Notes: a model not told the origin generated them from the sequence alone. A stretch of DNA of 64,000 bases from Desmonostoc muscorum LEGE 12446 (GCF_015207005.2 NZ_JADEXS020000001.1:3906001-3970000); one strand, 5' to 3'; numbered from the stretch's first letter, positions 9,121 to 18,541 are shown. Translations and numbers: made by a program.

Positions 9121-10689
9121 TTAAATCACAAATGGTTCAAGTTCAGTGTTATACCATTCTTCCTCAAAACGTTCAGTAACCAGTGGTCTCACAATAAACT
9201 TCGGTGGACGACCGTCTAAAACATCAATCCGCACGCATGAATAAGGCAGTCGTTTCTGCAAATTGTCGTTATGGCGACCCACAAAAAGCATTGAATCAGC
9301 AACTTTACGAGAGGATTTACCTGTAATTTCCGTAAAAGTCTCCATCAATTCAGTCCCCTCTCGTCGTTGATAGCGGGGACGATGACCACTACCACCAGAA
9401 ATAATACAGTTAATGTGAGAATCAGCAAATCCGGTATCACTTGTGCGGAGATATTCCAAACAGTGAGCGTGACCGTTTAAAATCAAATCCACTATGGGAC
9501 GCTCTTTAATTAAAGAACCAAGAGTTTCAGCTACTTGTTCAAACACCCAGCGCAAGCGGTGGCGAACCGCCAAAGTTTGTGCTTGATGCCATTTAGTAGC
9601 CTCTGTAACATAGGGTGGATGGTGGAAAAAGATTACACGTCCCCGTACTTCGGAAGTATTCCAAGATTCGATGAGTCTATTTCGTAACCATTCAAGTTGT
9701 TCAAAATCGATCGCAGGCATTTTCTGAGATGCTAACTGTTTTTCAATATCGATTTTGATTTCATTAATTTGGTCTAATTTGGCACTGAGTTCATCAAGTT
9801 TTTCCGCTTCAGCCGGTTTATCTGGGTTGAGTCCATCGCATATTTTCAAAATTTGCAATTCTTCTCGGTCTATTTCATGGCGACGCTTTTGCAATTCCCG
9901 ACGATAAATTTCCCCCTCCTGAGTTGCAGGTAAAGGTGATGGTGTATTAAAGGTATTAGAATCCAGTGCGAAAAAGTCAATCCCGCCGTAACGAAAAGTG
10001 TAATACCGATTAGGTAAGCGCGTGAACTGTCCAGGTTCATAACGCAAACAGCGTCCTGTGTCAGTTTTAGCAGTATAGTGCCGATCTAAATGACGTTCTA
10101 ACTCTTGGGAAGATATCGCCGCCGTATAATCCATAAACGCCCGTGCGTAGGCATTACCTTGATACGAACCGTGCCAGCCAATCTCAGTATCTTTGTAGCC
10201 CAACAGCCGACGTAATGACGATGTTGTGCCAGTAAATAAACGGTACATCAACGGTACATCGTAGTAATCATGATTACCAAGCACTGGCAGGAACGGCAAA
10301 TTAAACACCATATGGTCATAGGAAATGTTTCTTGGATTATTACCACCTACAAGAAACTCTCGGTAAGGCTCAATAAAGTTTGTTGAGTAATACTCCTGAG
10401 AACCCACCACATAGATTACATCTCCCGTGTGCAACACAAAACTGCAATCCTCGCGGTGAGGAAGCATCAGTTCGGCAACTTTTCGTTGGGGGTGGTGTGG
10501 AGAATGGGATTTAGTACCAGAATCACCGATAACCATAAAGGAAAATTCTGGACTATCATTTTTGCGATCGTCAATAACCAAGCTAGTTTGGTCAATTCCC
10601 CGTTGCACAAAACTCGGATGCATCCACCGCACCCGTTCCTTCATCTTTTGAATTTTCACAGGAATCGGTGGATCGAAAATCAAATTCAT
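9121..10689 (-). CDS. Metallophosphoesterase (calcineurin-like)
   Basis: A 522-residue protein with the calcineurin-like dimetal motifs in order: MVIGDSGTKSH near residue 53, LHTGDVIYVVG near residue 87, PVLGNHDYYD near residue 135, FFHHPPYV near residue 355 and LNGHAHCLEY near residue 410. Between the third and fourth motifs is an inserted charged, probably coiled-coil region (about residues 260-330, rich in Glu, Lys and Leu). There is no signal peptide, so it is likely cytoplasmic. The substrate is unknown. The upstream gap contains a large repeat block. It lies convergent to the broken antiporter. Confidence 0.85.
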   Translation of the reverse strand: MNLIFDPPIPVKIQKMKERVRWMHPSFVQRGIDQTSLVIDDRKNDSPEFSFMVIGDSGTKSHSPHHPQRKVAELMLPHREDCSFVLHTGDVIYVVGSQEYYSTNFIEPYREFLVGGNNPRNISYDHMVFNLPFLPVLGNHDYYDVPLMYRLFTGTTSSLRRLLGYKDTEIGWHGSYQGNAYARAFMDYTAAISSQELERHLDRHYTAKTDTGRCLRYEPGQFTRLPNRYYTFRYGGIDFFALDSNTFNTPSPLPATQEGEIYRRELQKRRHEIDREELQILKICDGLNPDKPAEAEKLDELSAKLDQINEIKIDIEKQLASQKMPAIDFEQLEWLRNRLIESWNTSEVRGRVIFFHHPPYVTEATKWHQAQTLAVRHRLRWVFEQVAETLGSLIKERPIVDLILNGHAHCLEYLRTSDTGFADSHINCIISGGSGHRPRYQRREGTELMETFTEITGKSSRKVADSMLFVGRHNDNLQKRLPYSCVRIDVLDGRPPKFIVRPLVTERFEEEWYNTELEPFVI

Positions 10690-10740
10690 GGCTGATAACT
10701 CTTGAATGCCTAACGCACAAGCCGATTGTAACGAAATAAT

Positions 10741-10876
10741 AAGGACTGGGTACTGGGTACTGGGGACTAGGGACTAGGGACTGGGAAATATTAGGGAGTG
10801 GGGAATAGGGAATGGGTAATGGGTAAACTTTCAATACCCAGTCCCCAATCCCCAATCCCCAATCCCCAATCCCCAA
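10741..10876. repeat. STRR block, both orientations
   Basis: GGGACT(G/A) and GGGAAT(G/A) heptamers at 10744-10825 are followed by CCCCAAT heptamers up to 10876, giving a potential long imperfect hairpin. The PIN-domain gene (minus strand) ends exactly where the repeats begin. Confidence 0.85.
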
Positions 10877-11302
10877 TCACGGCAAATTTTCTCGCAATAA
10901 TGCTCGAAACCCTGCTTGTTGAAAATGCTCGTCAGCAGTTAAGGCTTCAGTGATTCCGCTATATTCCATCACAATAAAAGATACGCAATCGACAAATCCC
11001 CATTCTTTCTCAGTTCGATCGCAATAAAGCTGAAAAGCACGTTCGTAGAGTTCCTGGGAAAGTGGGACAATTTCTACTTTGAAGTCTGCTACCAAAGAAT
11101 TCAATAATACGATCGCCGCCTGACGATAAGGTTGTTGGGATAAGGCATTGCCAATTTCCAACATCACTGCTTGTGTTGTCACTAAACGAGTTTCTGCCGC
11201 TTGTAACATTTTAGCCAGATGTAAAGCTCGGTGATGCAAGCGATCGCTTGGTGCAGATAAGGCAATGGCAAATGATGTATCAAGAAAGACTTCAGAATGC
11301 AT
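10877..11302 (-). CDS. PIN-domain toxin of a type II toxin-antitoxin pair
   Basis: 141-residue PIN-fold ribonuclease, VapC-like. The first catalytic Asp is in VFLDTSFAIAL (residue 8), a conserved Glu is in TTQAVMLEIGNALS (about residue 49), and the third acidic site is in GFVDCVSFIVM (about residue 104), followed by LTADEHFQQAGF. Toxins of this type cleave RNA and are neutralised by the protein made from the gene just upstream. The antitoxin gene ends 7 bases before this ATG, so the two are one transcript. All expected acidic residues appear present. The RNA target is unknown. Confidence 0.85.
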   Translation of the reverse strand: MHSEVFLDTSFAIALSAPSDRLHHRALHLAKMLQAAETRLVTTQAVMLEIGNALSQQPYRQAAIVLLNSLVADFKVEIVPLSQELYERAFQLYCDRTEKEWGFVDCVSFIVMEYSGITEALTADEHFQQAGFRALLRENLP

Positions 11303-11309
11303 GAAAAGT

Positions 11310-11525
11310 TTATTTAGGGTACAAATATTTATCTATATTGGCAGACCAGTCAGGCGACCCATCGAGGTTGAGCGATCGCGCCGTTTGCAAAAATGATACT
11401 GTTTCATGTTCACCAGGCGGTAAAATTTCAACACTGATTCGCACACGGGTATTAATTGGCAGTGCGATCGGTTCAGACGGATAGAACACTTTGCCATTAA
11501 ACACAGCTGTGATTTTTTGTACCAT
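11310..11525 (-). CDS. Antitoxin, DUF104/AF2212-like
   Basis: 71-residue protein whose N-terminal beta-rich part (MVQKITAVFNGKVFYPSEP then IALPINTRVRISVEI) matches the small AF2212/DUF104 antitoxin pattern of a VFxxGVFxPxEP strand and an xxVRIxV strand. The remainder (ETVSFLQTARSLNLDGSPDW) is the likely toxin-binding tail. The ATG at 11525 is preferred; a TTG at 11534 is also open. It is co-directional with and 7 bases ahead of the PIN toxin gene, the normal antitoxin-first order. Confidence 0.8.
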   Translation of the reverse strand: MVQKITAVFNGKVFYPSEPIALPINTRVRISVEILPPGEHETVSFLQTARSLNLDGSPDWSANIDKYLYPK

Positions 11526-11880
11526 TTTCCTCAAAAAATTCTTTTAGTCCATCCTAAGCTGATTGTGGGAATACGGGTAGGTTAAACGACGCAATTACTA
11601 CTCAAGAGTGCTGACTTCCAAAACCGCCCTCAAAACAGGTAAATAAAAGTTGCAAATTTAATACCAATTTTAGAAATGATTGCCACAGATGAATTGCCAC
11701 AAACGATTACCACTAAATCTTTGGCAATCCAAAATCCAAAATTTAAAATCCAAAATAGTAAGACTCTACAGACACTAATTCAGATCGCATCCCTCAGAGG
11801 AGAGAGCTTGCAGCCTAAACCCTGTTGTAAAATAGACATAAGAAGGATTCGGGGGGCCACTTAAGTGGTCATAAACGCCT
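11526..11880. other. Intergenic region upstream of the TA pair and hflX
   Basis: No credible gene. It includes an ATCCAAAAT-type repeat (about 11727-11760) and a 12-bp palindrome CCACTTAAGTGG at about 11857-11868. A TAAAAT box near 11829 could be a -10 element for hflX, with TTGCAG upstream at a spacing shorter than ideal. Confidence 0.5.
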
Positions 11881-13626
11881 ATAGAGACTATTTTTGGAAA
11901 TCTCCAAGGTCTAAAGACCAGCCAGCTGAAGCAACTACAGCGGCTTTATCACCAGCGCATACCAGGCGATCGCATCACCACGCCTGAGTTTTCCCAGCGT
12001 CTGGCAGCAATTAGCACAGAACTCAATCAGCCTGTGTGTGCCTATCTCAACCGTCGCGGACAAGTGATTCGTGTGGGGGTAGGCACACCGCGTCAAACGC
12101 AAATTCCACCTTTGGAATTGCCTCGTTACGGTGCGGAACGACTCAGTGGTATTCGTTGTATCGCCACTCATTTAAAGCCAGAACCGCCAAATGAAGCGGC
12201 ACTCACGGCTATGGCACTACAACGTTTGGATGCTTTAGTTGTGCTAAATATAACTGGAATAGGATTTACACGGCGGGGAGGCGGCGCTACTGGGTACGTC
12301 AAAGAAGCTTATTTGGCTCATCTGACGCCTCAGGACTCCCGCGCCTTGATTACTACTCCTGCTGGCTTGAAGGTAGATGAAAAGCAAGTCCAATCTCCCA
12401 GTTGGAATATATCAGCACCTCTAGGCTTGGACGATCTGGCACAACAGGATTTTCTCGACTTGGTAGAAAATCTGGAAGCCGAATTCCAGCGGGAATTTAT
12501 CGCCCAGGAAGTAGATGCTGACCACGATCGCGTGTTAATTGTGGGGTTAATGACTGAGGAAATCACCCCTCTACAATTCCAAGACACCCTAGTGGAATTG
12601 GCACGTTTAGTTGATACCGCTGGGGGAGATGTATTGCAGACAATACAACAAAAGCGATCGCGCATTCATCCCCAAACAGTAGTCGGCGAAGGTAAGGTGC
12701 AAGAAATCGCCCTCACAGCCCAAACACTAGGAGTCAATCTTGTCGTCTTTGACCGCGACCTCTCACCCTCCCAAGTCCGCAACCTAGAAGCGCAAATTGG
12801 TGTCCGCGTAGTTGACCGCACCGAAGTAATTTTGGATATCTTCGCCCAACGCGCTCAATCCCGTGCTGGTAAATTGCAAGTAGAACTAGCACAATTAGAA
12901 TATATGCAGCCGCGACTCTCTGGTAGAGGTCGCACCATGTCCCGATTGGGTGGTGGTATTGGTACTCGTGGTCCTGGTGAAACTAAACTGGAAACTGAAC
13001 GACGTGCCATTGGGCAACGTATTTCCCGACTGCAAAAAGAAGTCAACCAGTTACAAGCACATCGTTCGCGCCTACGACAGCGACGACAGCATCGAGAAGT
13101 TCCCTCAGTAGCTTTGGTTGGGTATACCAACGCTGGTAAATCTACGTTGTTGAATGCTCTGACTAACGCAGAAGTTTATACAGCTGACCAGCTATTTGCC
13201 ACCCTTGATCCTACTACCCGCCGCTTAGTAATTCCTCATGGCGAAGCTGATGAACCTCAAGAAATTCTGATCACAGATACAGTAGGGTTCATACACGAAC
13301 TGCCTCCATCCTTAATGGATGCCTTCCGCGCCACCTTAGAGGAAGTCACAGAAGCCGATGCCCTGGTGCATTTAGTAGATTTGTCTCACCCCGCTTGGTT
13401 GCGTCATATTCGTTCAGTCCGGGAAATCCTCGCGCAAATGCCAGTCACTCCTGGCCCGGCGCTAGTTGTTTTTAACAAGATAGATCAAGCCAATAGTGAC
13501 ACACTTGCTTTGGCTAGAGAAGAATTTCCCCTAGCGGTGTTCATTTCTGCGAGTCAGCGGTTAGGATTAGAAACCTTACGTCAACGCCTTGGCCAGTTGA
13601 TTGAATATGCCGTTGACTGTGGGTAA
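11881..13626 (+). CDS. hflX: GTPase HflX, ribosome-associated; start codon unusual
   Basis: Ribosome-splitting GTPase of the OBG-HflX group. It has an N-terminal glycine-rich HflX domain (GRGRTMSRLGGGIGTRGPGE region) followed by a coiled coil and the G domain: VALVGYTNAGKSTLLNAL (G1), DPTTRR (G2), DTVGFIHELP (G3), FNKID (G4). The first ordinary start in frame is the GTG at 12034, but the frame continues upstream for 51 codons that read like the conserved cyanobacterial N-terminus (ETIFGNLQGLK, then QLKQLQRLYHQR). At the expected ATG position stands ATA (11881), with ATT at 11890 and a stop just before. The true start is therefore uncertain: AUA or AUU initiation, a start-loss mutation with use of GTG 12034, or a sequence error. 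Confidence 0.88.
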   Translation: METIFGNLQGLKTSQLKQLQRLYHQRIPGDRITTPEFSQRLAAISTELNQPVCAYLNRRGQVIRVGVGTPRQTQIPPLELPRYGAERLSGIRCIATHLKPEPPNEAALTAMALQRLDALVVLNITGIGFTRRGGGATGYVKEAYLAHLTPQDSRALITTPAGLKVDEKQVQSPSWNISAPLGLDDLAQQDFLDLVENLEAEFQREFIAQEVDADHDRVLIVGLMTEEITPLQFQDTLVELARLVDTAGGDVLQTIQQKRSRIHPQTVVGEGKVQEIALTAQTLGVNLVVFDRDLSPSQVRNLEAQIGVRVVDRTEVILDIFAQRAQSRAGKLQVELAQLEYMQPRLSGRGRTMSRLGGGIGTRGPGETKLETERRAIGQRISRLQKEVNQLQAHRSRLRQRRQHREVPSVALVGYTNAGKSTLLNALTNAEVYTADQLFATLDPTTRRLVIPHGEADEPQEILITDTVGFIHELPPSLMDAFRATLEEVTEADALVHLVDLSHPAWLRHIRSVREILAQMPVTPGPALVVFNKIDQANSDTLALAREEFPLAVFISASQRLGLETLRQRLGQLIEYAVDCG

Positions 13627-13661
13627 ATACTGAAATATCATTAATTTTTAATCTTCACTTT

Positions 13662-13687
13662 ACCCAGTATTATTACTGGGTTTTTTA
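13662..13687 (+). terminator. Rho-independent terminator after hflX
   Basis: A perfect stem (ACCCAGTA / TACTGGGT, loop TTAT) is followed by a run of T, 35 bases after the hflX stop. Confidence 0.85.
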
Positions 13688-13873
13688 TTATATGAAGCCA
13701 AAAATAAAGTCTTTTTGAACATAAGGCTTGTATTCTAGACAACTTGTAATTCAATATCTACAGTGGAAAAAGGCTTTTCACTCGGTGCATCTGATTTGAC
13801 ATGGATAGCAAGCAGCAAATTCCCGTTATTAGCAACTGAGTCTTACCATTTTGTTTTCCAAACATTGATTAAC

Positions 13874-14605
13874 ATGAAACATCTATTTTCCAGCGCAGCA
13901 ATACCTTCCTTTTTGGCTGCTACTGCCGTTGTGATATCGTCCTCTACTTTTTCCTCAGCTCACGCCGCTTCGATGAATTTCACTATCAATAACTTCACCG
14001 GCGCGGATACACAGGTAAAGTTTACCTTGGATGATTTAGAAGGCTCTGGCAAGGTTCAATTTAAAGTAGATTATTTATCCACTGGCAGCAACACAATTGC
14101 TGATATCCGGGGTATTTTCTTCAACATTAAAGATGACTTACTCCTTAATGGCCTCAAAATAGAAAACCTAGCAGCTACAGATATAACAGCCAATAAATTT
14201 GGCCCTGCTGGTTCAATTAGCTCCATTGGTAGTGGTAGTAACAATCTCAACGGTGGTGGTGGCTCCTTTGATATTGGGGTAGAAATTGGTCAAGAAGGTA
14301 TCGGTCAAGGAAAAGGCGACATTCAATCTACCATCTTTACCCTATCCCACGCTTCCCAAGCTTTAACCTTGGCTCAATTTTCTGAGCAAAACTTTGGAGT
14401 GCGGTTAATGAGCGTCGGTTCTGGAAACAATCGTAACGGAAGTAGCAAACTCAAAGGACAAGCCCCTTACTACACTCCCCCACCACCTCCACCTGTAAAA
14501 GTGCCTGAACCTGCTACAGTAGCTGCCCTTGGGCTATTTGCTCTCGGTGGGCTGAAAGTAGCAAAGAAAAAGGCTCAAGTCCCAACTGCAATGACAGTTT
14601 CTTAG
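13874..14605 (+). CDS. PEP-CTERM sorted exported protein
   Basis: 243-residue secreted protein. The signal peptide covers residues 1 to about 32 (MKHLFSSAAIPSFLAATAVV, cleavage near SAHA-AS). A beta-rich middle follows with Gly/Ser/Asn-rich stretches, then a proline run and the PEP-CTERM sorting signal VPEPATVAALGLFALGG ending in basic residues (KVAKKK). Such signals are processed by an exosortase, and the proteins usually go to the outer surface or exopolysaccharide. No exosortase gene is in the window. The frame is open back to 13763, but the ATG at 13874 gives a proper signal peptide. The function of the mature domain is unknown. Confidence 0.85.
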   Translation: MKHLFSSAAIPSFLAATAVVISSSTFSSAHAASMNFTINNFTGADTQVKFTLDDLEGSGKVQFKVDYLSTGSNTIADIRGIFFNIKDDLLLNGLKIENLAATDITANKFGPAGSISSIGSGSNNLNGGGGSFDIGVEIGQEGIGQGKGDIQSTIFTLSHASQALTLAQFSEQNFGVRLMSVGSGNNRNGSSKLKGQAPYYTPPPPPPVKVPEPATVAALGLFALGGLKVAKKKAQVPTAMTVS

Positions 14606-14615
14606 AAGCTGTATT

Positions 14616-14685
14616 GGGATACACCTGATGTATCCCCTAAGAGAATACACGGCTAGTTCATATGTTCTCTGTTAGCATCAGGTGT
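14616..14685 (+). terminator. Hairpins downstream of the PEP-CTERM gene
   Basis: A stem GGGATACA/TGTATCCC with loop CCTGA lies at 14616-14636. Its right half overlaps an alternative pairing of ACACCTGATG (14621-14630) with CATCAGGTGT (14676-14685), which is followed by a T-rich run. The two pairings are mutually exclusive. Probably transcription termination. Confidence 0.5.
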
Positions 14686-14748
14686 CTCTTTCTTAATCCA
14701 ATCAAATTTGCTTAGTGACCAGGTATTCAAACACGCTTTTAGTGATTC

Positions 14749-14842
14749 ATAGCATTTCTCATTTTTATGAGGTACAAGGTAGGGTAGCACAGCTGTGCTA
14801 CCCTACAAATTTCTGTACCTCATATAATTGGGAACCGCTATA
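14749..14842. repeat. Palindromic MITE-like repeat, family A
   Basis: The ends are ATAGCATTTCTCATTT and, read inwards, ATAGCGGTTCCCAATT, with GAGGTACA boxes and the perfect core palindrome GGGTAGCACAGCTGTGCTAC plus flanking bases. Same family as 3831-3925 and 35705-35810. Confidence 0.8.
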
Positions 14843-15027
14843 TTGATAAGTTTGCTATAGAGATTATTTTAGCCAAAAGTCTAGATTTAATATTCTCTTA
14901 ACTAACCTTTATTTTTGCAAACAAATACAGTTAGACGCATTTGATAATCAAGTCAAAACTCTATATGGCAGCTATAGCCAGTAGCAAAGTCTAAAATTAA
15001 GAAGTATGAAATCATTTTGAGGACTTT

Positions 15028-15300
15028 ATGGCTGCAAAAGTAGAAATTTACACTTGGAGGACTTGCCCATTTTGCATTCGTGCCAAAAGCTTACTAAAAA
15101 GTAAAGGGGTTGAATTTATCGAATACAGCATTGACGGAGATGAGGCAGCCAGAAATAAAATGGCTCAAAGAGCGAATGGACGCCGTTCTTTACCGCAAAT
15201 TTTCATCAATGATGAGCATATTGGTGGTTGTGATGATATCCACACTCTAGACAATCAAGGTAAGCTGGATGAACTACTAGCTTCTAGCAATAGCGTTTAG
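15028..15300 (+). CDS. grxC: Glutaredoxin 3
   Basis: 90-residue dithiol glutaredoxin with active site CPFC (residues 13-16 in WRTCPFCIRAK), the cis-Pro segment SLPQIFIND and the GGCDDIHTLD glutathione-binding end. It reduces disulphides and glutathione mixed disulphides with glutathione as electron donor. It lies just ahead of gshB on the same strand, which fits a shared thiol role, but about 590 bases including a transposon-like remnant separate the two genes here. An AGGA-type site precedes the ATG. Confidence 0.92.
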   Translation: MAAKVEIYTWRTCPFCIRAKSLLKSKGVEFIEYSIDGDEAARNKMAQRANGRRSLPQIFINDEHIGGCDDIHTLDNQGKLDELLASSNSV

Positions 15301-15460
15301 ATTCAAAAGGTATTGCAAACTCTGGCGACAAGCCGCTGAACCACACGGCAGTCGCTACAACTCAAAGAAAAGCAACGCACTGCACAAACGGTGTCTATCA
15401 AAATATTAGCTTCCAAGTTATCCTGAGCAATATGGCTATATGTCAATTGGTGAGAACATC

Positions 15461-15830
15461 AGGAGTTGACACTCACCGCCCTAAAAGTGCGGTGATTCTT
15501 GGGCTGATCGCTGCCTCCACTAAGCAAGCTTAATTTTGGTCTTACAGGATCATGTCTAGTCCGACTACACCTTTTACAGCAAGCACTCTTATGCACTACT
15601 CCCCAAGCGTAACTTTCCGTATGCCCTACGGTAGTTTATTCAGTTCTTCTTTTCTCCCACCTATGCCATATTTGTTAGAGGGCAGTGAGGTCTTGGGGCA
15701 ACCCTGAAAGGATTGGTGACATTAGCCTTTATACAGCGTATGAGTTCGTGTGCCACGACTACATCTTCGTTCCCGCTTACGAGCAATTGTATCAAAAAGC
15801 CGCTCCTTTAGGAGCGGGGTTTTAGACCCA
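15461..15830. mobile_element. Probable non-autonomous IS200/IS605-type remnant
   Basis: The left end reads GAGTTGACACTCACCGCCCT, with a hairpin TCACCGC/GCGGTGA (15473-15495) followed by ATTCTTGG, a pattern typical of IS200/IS605 (TnpB-type) element ends. The right end has a hairpin CCGCTCC/GGAGCGG (15800-15817) followed by GGTTTT and a T-rich tail. No tnpA or tnpB frame remains between them. It sits in the grxC-gshB gap. The assignment rests on remembered end motifs. The right hairpin could also terminate grxC transcripts. Confidence 0.45.
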
Positions 15831-15886
15831 AATTTTTGATAATGATTGAATAACCATTTAATTTTCTGGTGATTGAGGTAGACAGG

Positions 15887-16864
15887 GTGAAACTGGCTTT
15901 TATCATTGATCCCATCCATCAGCTTGACCCGTGTCATGATACCAGCGTTGCCCTGATGGAAGCAGCGCAAATTCTGGGACACGAAGTTTGGGTGACTCAG
16001 GCAAATCTGCTGAGTGTGGTGGAAGGCAAAGCTTGGGCTGTTCTACAGCAAGCCGAACTTGTACCAGTGCAGTTGGTTGAAGGACGCTGGGTAGCCGCGA
16101 ATCCTTGGTATAAATTGAGCGAACGTTCTTTAACTTCCCTGGAAACAATGGACGCCGTATTTATGCGGACAGATCCACCAGTCAATGATTCCTACCTGTA
16201 TGCTACTTATATCCTGGATTACATTGACCAAAAGAAAACTCTGGTGATTAACAGTCCTAGTGGTATCCGAGGGGCAAATGAAAAAATGTACGCCCTCCAA
16301 TTTACCAAAGCGATTCCAGAAACAATTGTTAGCGCTGATAAGCAGTTTATCCGGCAATTTGTGGAAGCAAAGGGGACTGCGGTTCTCAAACCATTGGGTA
16401 ACAAAGCTGGGGAAGGGATTTTGATTTTGCAATCTGGCGATCGCAATTTCAACTCGATTATCGAACTCAGTACCCTCCAAGGTAAAGTACCAGTAATGGT
16501 GCAGACCTATTTACCCCAAGCAAAAGAAGGAGATAAGCGAATTATCCTCCTCAATGGCCAACCGATTGGTGCGCTTAATCGCCTCTCTAGCGGAACTGAT
16601 TTTCGCAATAACATGGCAACTGGTGGTACAGTCGCTCAAACCGAAATTACTCCTAGAGAGCATGAAATCTGTACCCAAATAGCCGAACGTTTACGCCAAG
16701 ACGGCTTAATTTTTGTAGGTATTGACGTTATTGGTGGCTACCTGACTGAAGTTAACGTCACCAGTCCAACTGGAATTCGTGAGATTGACCGGCTAGATGG
16801 TACTCGCTTGGGTCATCAGGTTATTCAATGGATTGAACAGACTCTGAATAAAAATAGGGAGTAG
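15887..16864 (+). CDS. gshB: Glutathione synthetase
   Basis: ATP-grasp ligase that joins gamma-glutamylcysteine and glycine, the last step of glutathione synthesis in the cytoplasm. 325 residues, usual bacterial GshB length, beginning MKLAFIIDPIHQLDPCHDTS. Landmarks are MRTDPPVNDSYLYATYILD near residue 93, NSPSGIRGANEKMYALQF, the ATP-grasp Lys in AVLKPLGNKAGEGILIL, and the C-terminal metal site GIDVIGGYLTEVNVTSPTG. The GTG at 15887 is preferred to another GTG at 15869 on family alignment. It follows grxC after an insertion-like remnant. Confidence 0.93.
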   Translation: MKLAFIIDPIHQLDPCHDTSVALMEAAQILGHEVWVTQANLLSVVEGKAWAVLQQAELVPVQLVEGRWVAANPWYKLSERSLTSLETMDAVFMRTDPPVNDSYLYATYILDYIDQKKTLVINSPSGIRGANEKMYALQFTKAIPETIVSADKQFIRQFVEAKGTAVLKPLGNKAGEGILILQSGDRNFNSIIELSTLQGKVPVMVQTYLPQAKEGDKRIILLNGQPIGALNRLSSGTDFRNNMATGGTVAQTEITPREHEICTQIAERLRQDGLIFVGIDVIGGYLTEVNVTSPTGIREIDRLDGTRLGHQVIQWIEQTLNKNRE

Positions 16865-16884
16865 GGAGTGGGGAGTAGGGAGTG
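16855..16884. repeat. Short STRR run (GGGAGTA/GGGAGTG)
   Basis: Four heptamers overlapping the gshB stop codon, so the last codons of gshB are within the repeat. Confidence 0.75.
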
Positions 16885-17242
16885 GCGAAAGAACGTGTTT
16901 TTTTCATCCATACGGATGGGGGTTGCCGTCAGTGAGTTGCTTTTAGATAGCTACACGAATGTTACAGTCTAAAGTTCAACTAAATATATTTACTAATAGT
17001 CGAGCAAGTGTTCCTGTTTTTTTGTGACCAAAGCACAGCCAAACATGGGAATCAGCAGACTCAAGGCCAAGTTAATTCTGTAAATAGCCTTCAGAAGTTT
17101 CCTTACTTATTAGCAAAATTGGGGATGGCAACGGATTGCTTACCCCTGCTCTTGGTAAAATCCTGGAAATAGCAGATTTTATACAGCACTCAGCCTGATC
17201 TGATACTGGTAAGTTCATCTAAAATCTCAAATCCAAAATTTC
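16885..17242. other. Convergent gap between gshB and ftsZ
   Basis: About 360 bases with no coding frame and no clear terminator; an ATCCAAAAT-type repeat lies next to the ftsZ stop. Nothing else recognised. Confidence 0.5.
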
Positions 17243-18541
17243 TTAATTCCGTGGTGTACGTCGGTTTTTTAGAAAATCAGGTATATCCAGTCCCAGTTTT
17301 TCTTTTGGTTCTGGAATTGGAGTTGGAGTTGGGGTTGGAGGATTAACTGTGGGTTGCTGTGTTGCTGGTCGCTTGGGAGTATTAGGTGCTACCCGAACAT
17401 TAGCCACGCTTTGTTGTGGTGCTGTTTGTACTTCACCTGTAAACCCGGTAGCAATTACAGTAATTCTTACTTCACCTTGGAGCCTGTCATCAATTACAGC
17501 ACCAAAAATAATGTTAGCGTTGGGATCAACCACTTCATAGATTGCTTCTGCGGCAGCATTCACTTCATGCAAAGTCAGGTCAGTACCACCAGTAATATTA
17601 AAGACAACCCCTCTAGCGCCTTCAATGGAACATTCTAGTAAAGGCGAAGAAATAGCTGCGATCGCCGCTTCTCTGGCTCTAGATTTCCCAGAGCTAACGC
17701 CAATTCCCATCAATGCCGATCCTGCATCTGCCATCACAGCTCGGACATCGGCAAAGTCAACGTTTACCAAACCTGGGATCGTAATGATATCAGAAATTCC
17801 TTGCACCCCTTGACGTAGCACATCATCTGCATAGCGAAAAGCTTCTTGCACAGGGGTTTGTTCGGGGATCACTTCCAGCAGTTTGTTATTGGGAATAATA
17901 ATCAGTGTATCTACTCTACTTTTTAATCCTTCAATACCTTGTTCTGCTTGGCTGGTACGGCGGCGTCCCTCAAAAACAAATGGACGTGTAACCACGCCAA
18001 CGGTCAGAGCGCCCATTTCTTTGGCGACTTCTGCCACAATCGGAGCAGCACCAGTTCCAGTACCGCCCCCCATACCAGCTGTGATAAATACTAGGTCTGC
18101 ACCCTCTAAAGCCGTGGCAATTTCGTCTCGTGATTCTTCAGCCGCCTTTTGACCAATGGCAGGATTACCACCTGCTCCCAAACCCCGCGTTAGCTTCTGT
18201 CCAATTTGCAATCGACTGGGAGCGCCAGCTAAAGTCAGAGCCTGGGCATCAGTGTTAATTGACCAAAACTCTACACCAGAGACATCAGACTCAATCATGC
18301 GGTTAACAGCATTGCCACCACCGCCACCAACACCAATCACTTTAATGTTGGCAACCCGACCAGGAACAATCTCACCAATTCGGCTATTTTCTGGAGAAAT
18401 CTTTTTATTATCGTGATTTTGTCCGAAGTTCAGACCAGAGTTATTAAAGGGATTGGTCGAGTTAACTGCCAGAGAGAACCCCGGCTGTCCTGTAGATTGG
18501 GAATCTTTATAGGTAAGTCCTTGGTTATTATCAAGTGTCAT
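17243..18541 (-). CDS. ftsZ: Cell division protein FtsZ
   Basis: Tubulin-like GTPase that forms the division ring. 432 residues with a roughly 60-residue N-terminal extension ([20 protein letters not shown] onward) before the GTPase core, as in other filamentous cyanobacteria. The nucleotide loop [14 protein letters not shown] is near residue 72, the tubulin signature [13 protein letters not shown] is near residue 158, and the T7 loop NVDFADVR is near residue 260. The tail is Pro/Thr-rich, with a C-terminal peptide [11 protein letters not shown] that is the expected docking motif for partners. It lies downstream of ftsQ on the same strand, but 1.16 kb of non-coding DNA separates them, so it probably has its own promoters. 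Confidence 0.97.
   Translation of the reverse strand: MTLDNNQGLTYKDSQSTGQPGFSLAVNSTNPFNNSGLNFGQNHDNKKISPENSRIGEIVPGRVANIKVIGVGGGGGNAVNRMIESDVSGVEFWSINTDAQALTLAGAPSRLQIGQKLTRGLGAGGNPAIGQKAAEESRDEIATALEGADLVFITAGMGGGTGTGAAPIVAEVAKEMGALTVGVVTRPFVFEGRRRTSQAEQGIEGLKSRVDTLIIIPNNKLLEVIPEQTPVQEAFRYADDVLRQGVQGISDIITIPGLVNVDFADVRAVMADAGSALMGIGVSSGKSRAREAAIAAISSPLLECSIEGARGVVFNITGGTDLTLHEVNAAAEAIYEVVDPNANIIFGAVIDDRLQGEVRITVIATGFTGEVQTAPQQSVANVRVAPNTPKRPATQQPTVNPPTPTPTPIPEPKEKLGLDIPDFLKNRRTPRN

Noticed and set aside
11676..11864. 62-codon frame upstream of hflX
   Set aside because: Built from an AATCCAAAAT repeat and low-complexity codons; overlaps the likely hflX promoter.
13763..13873. Upstream extension of the PEP-CTERM protein
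   Set aside because: Starting at 13763 would bury the signal peptide 37 residues inside; the ATG at 13874 gives a normal exported protein.
15722..15982. 86-codon minus-strand frame with a basic RKRERRCSRGTRTH segment
   Set aside because: It overlaps the gshB start and lies in the transposon-like remnant; no start signal and no recognised family.
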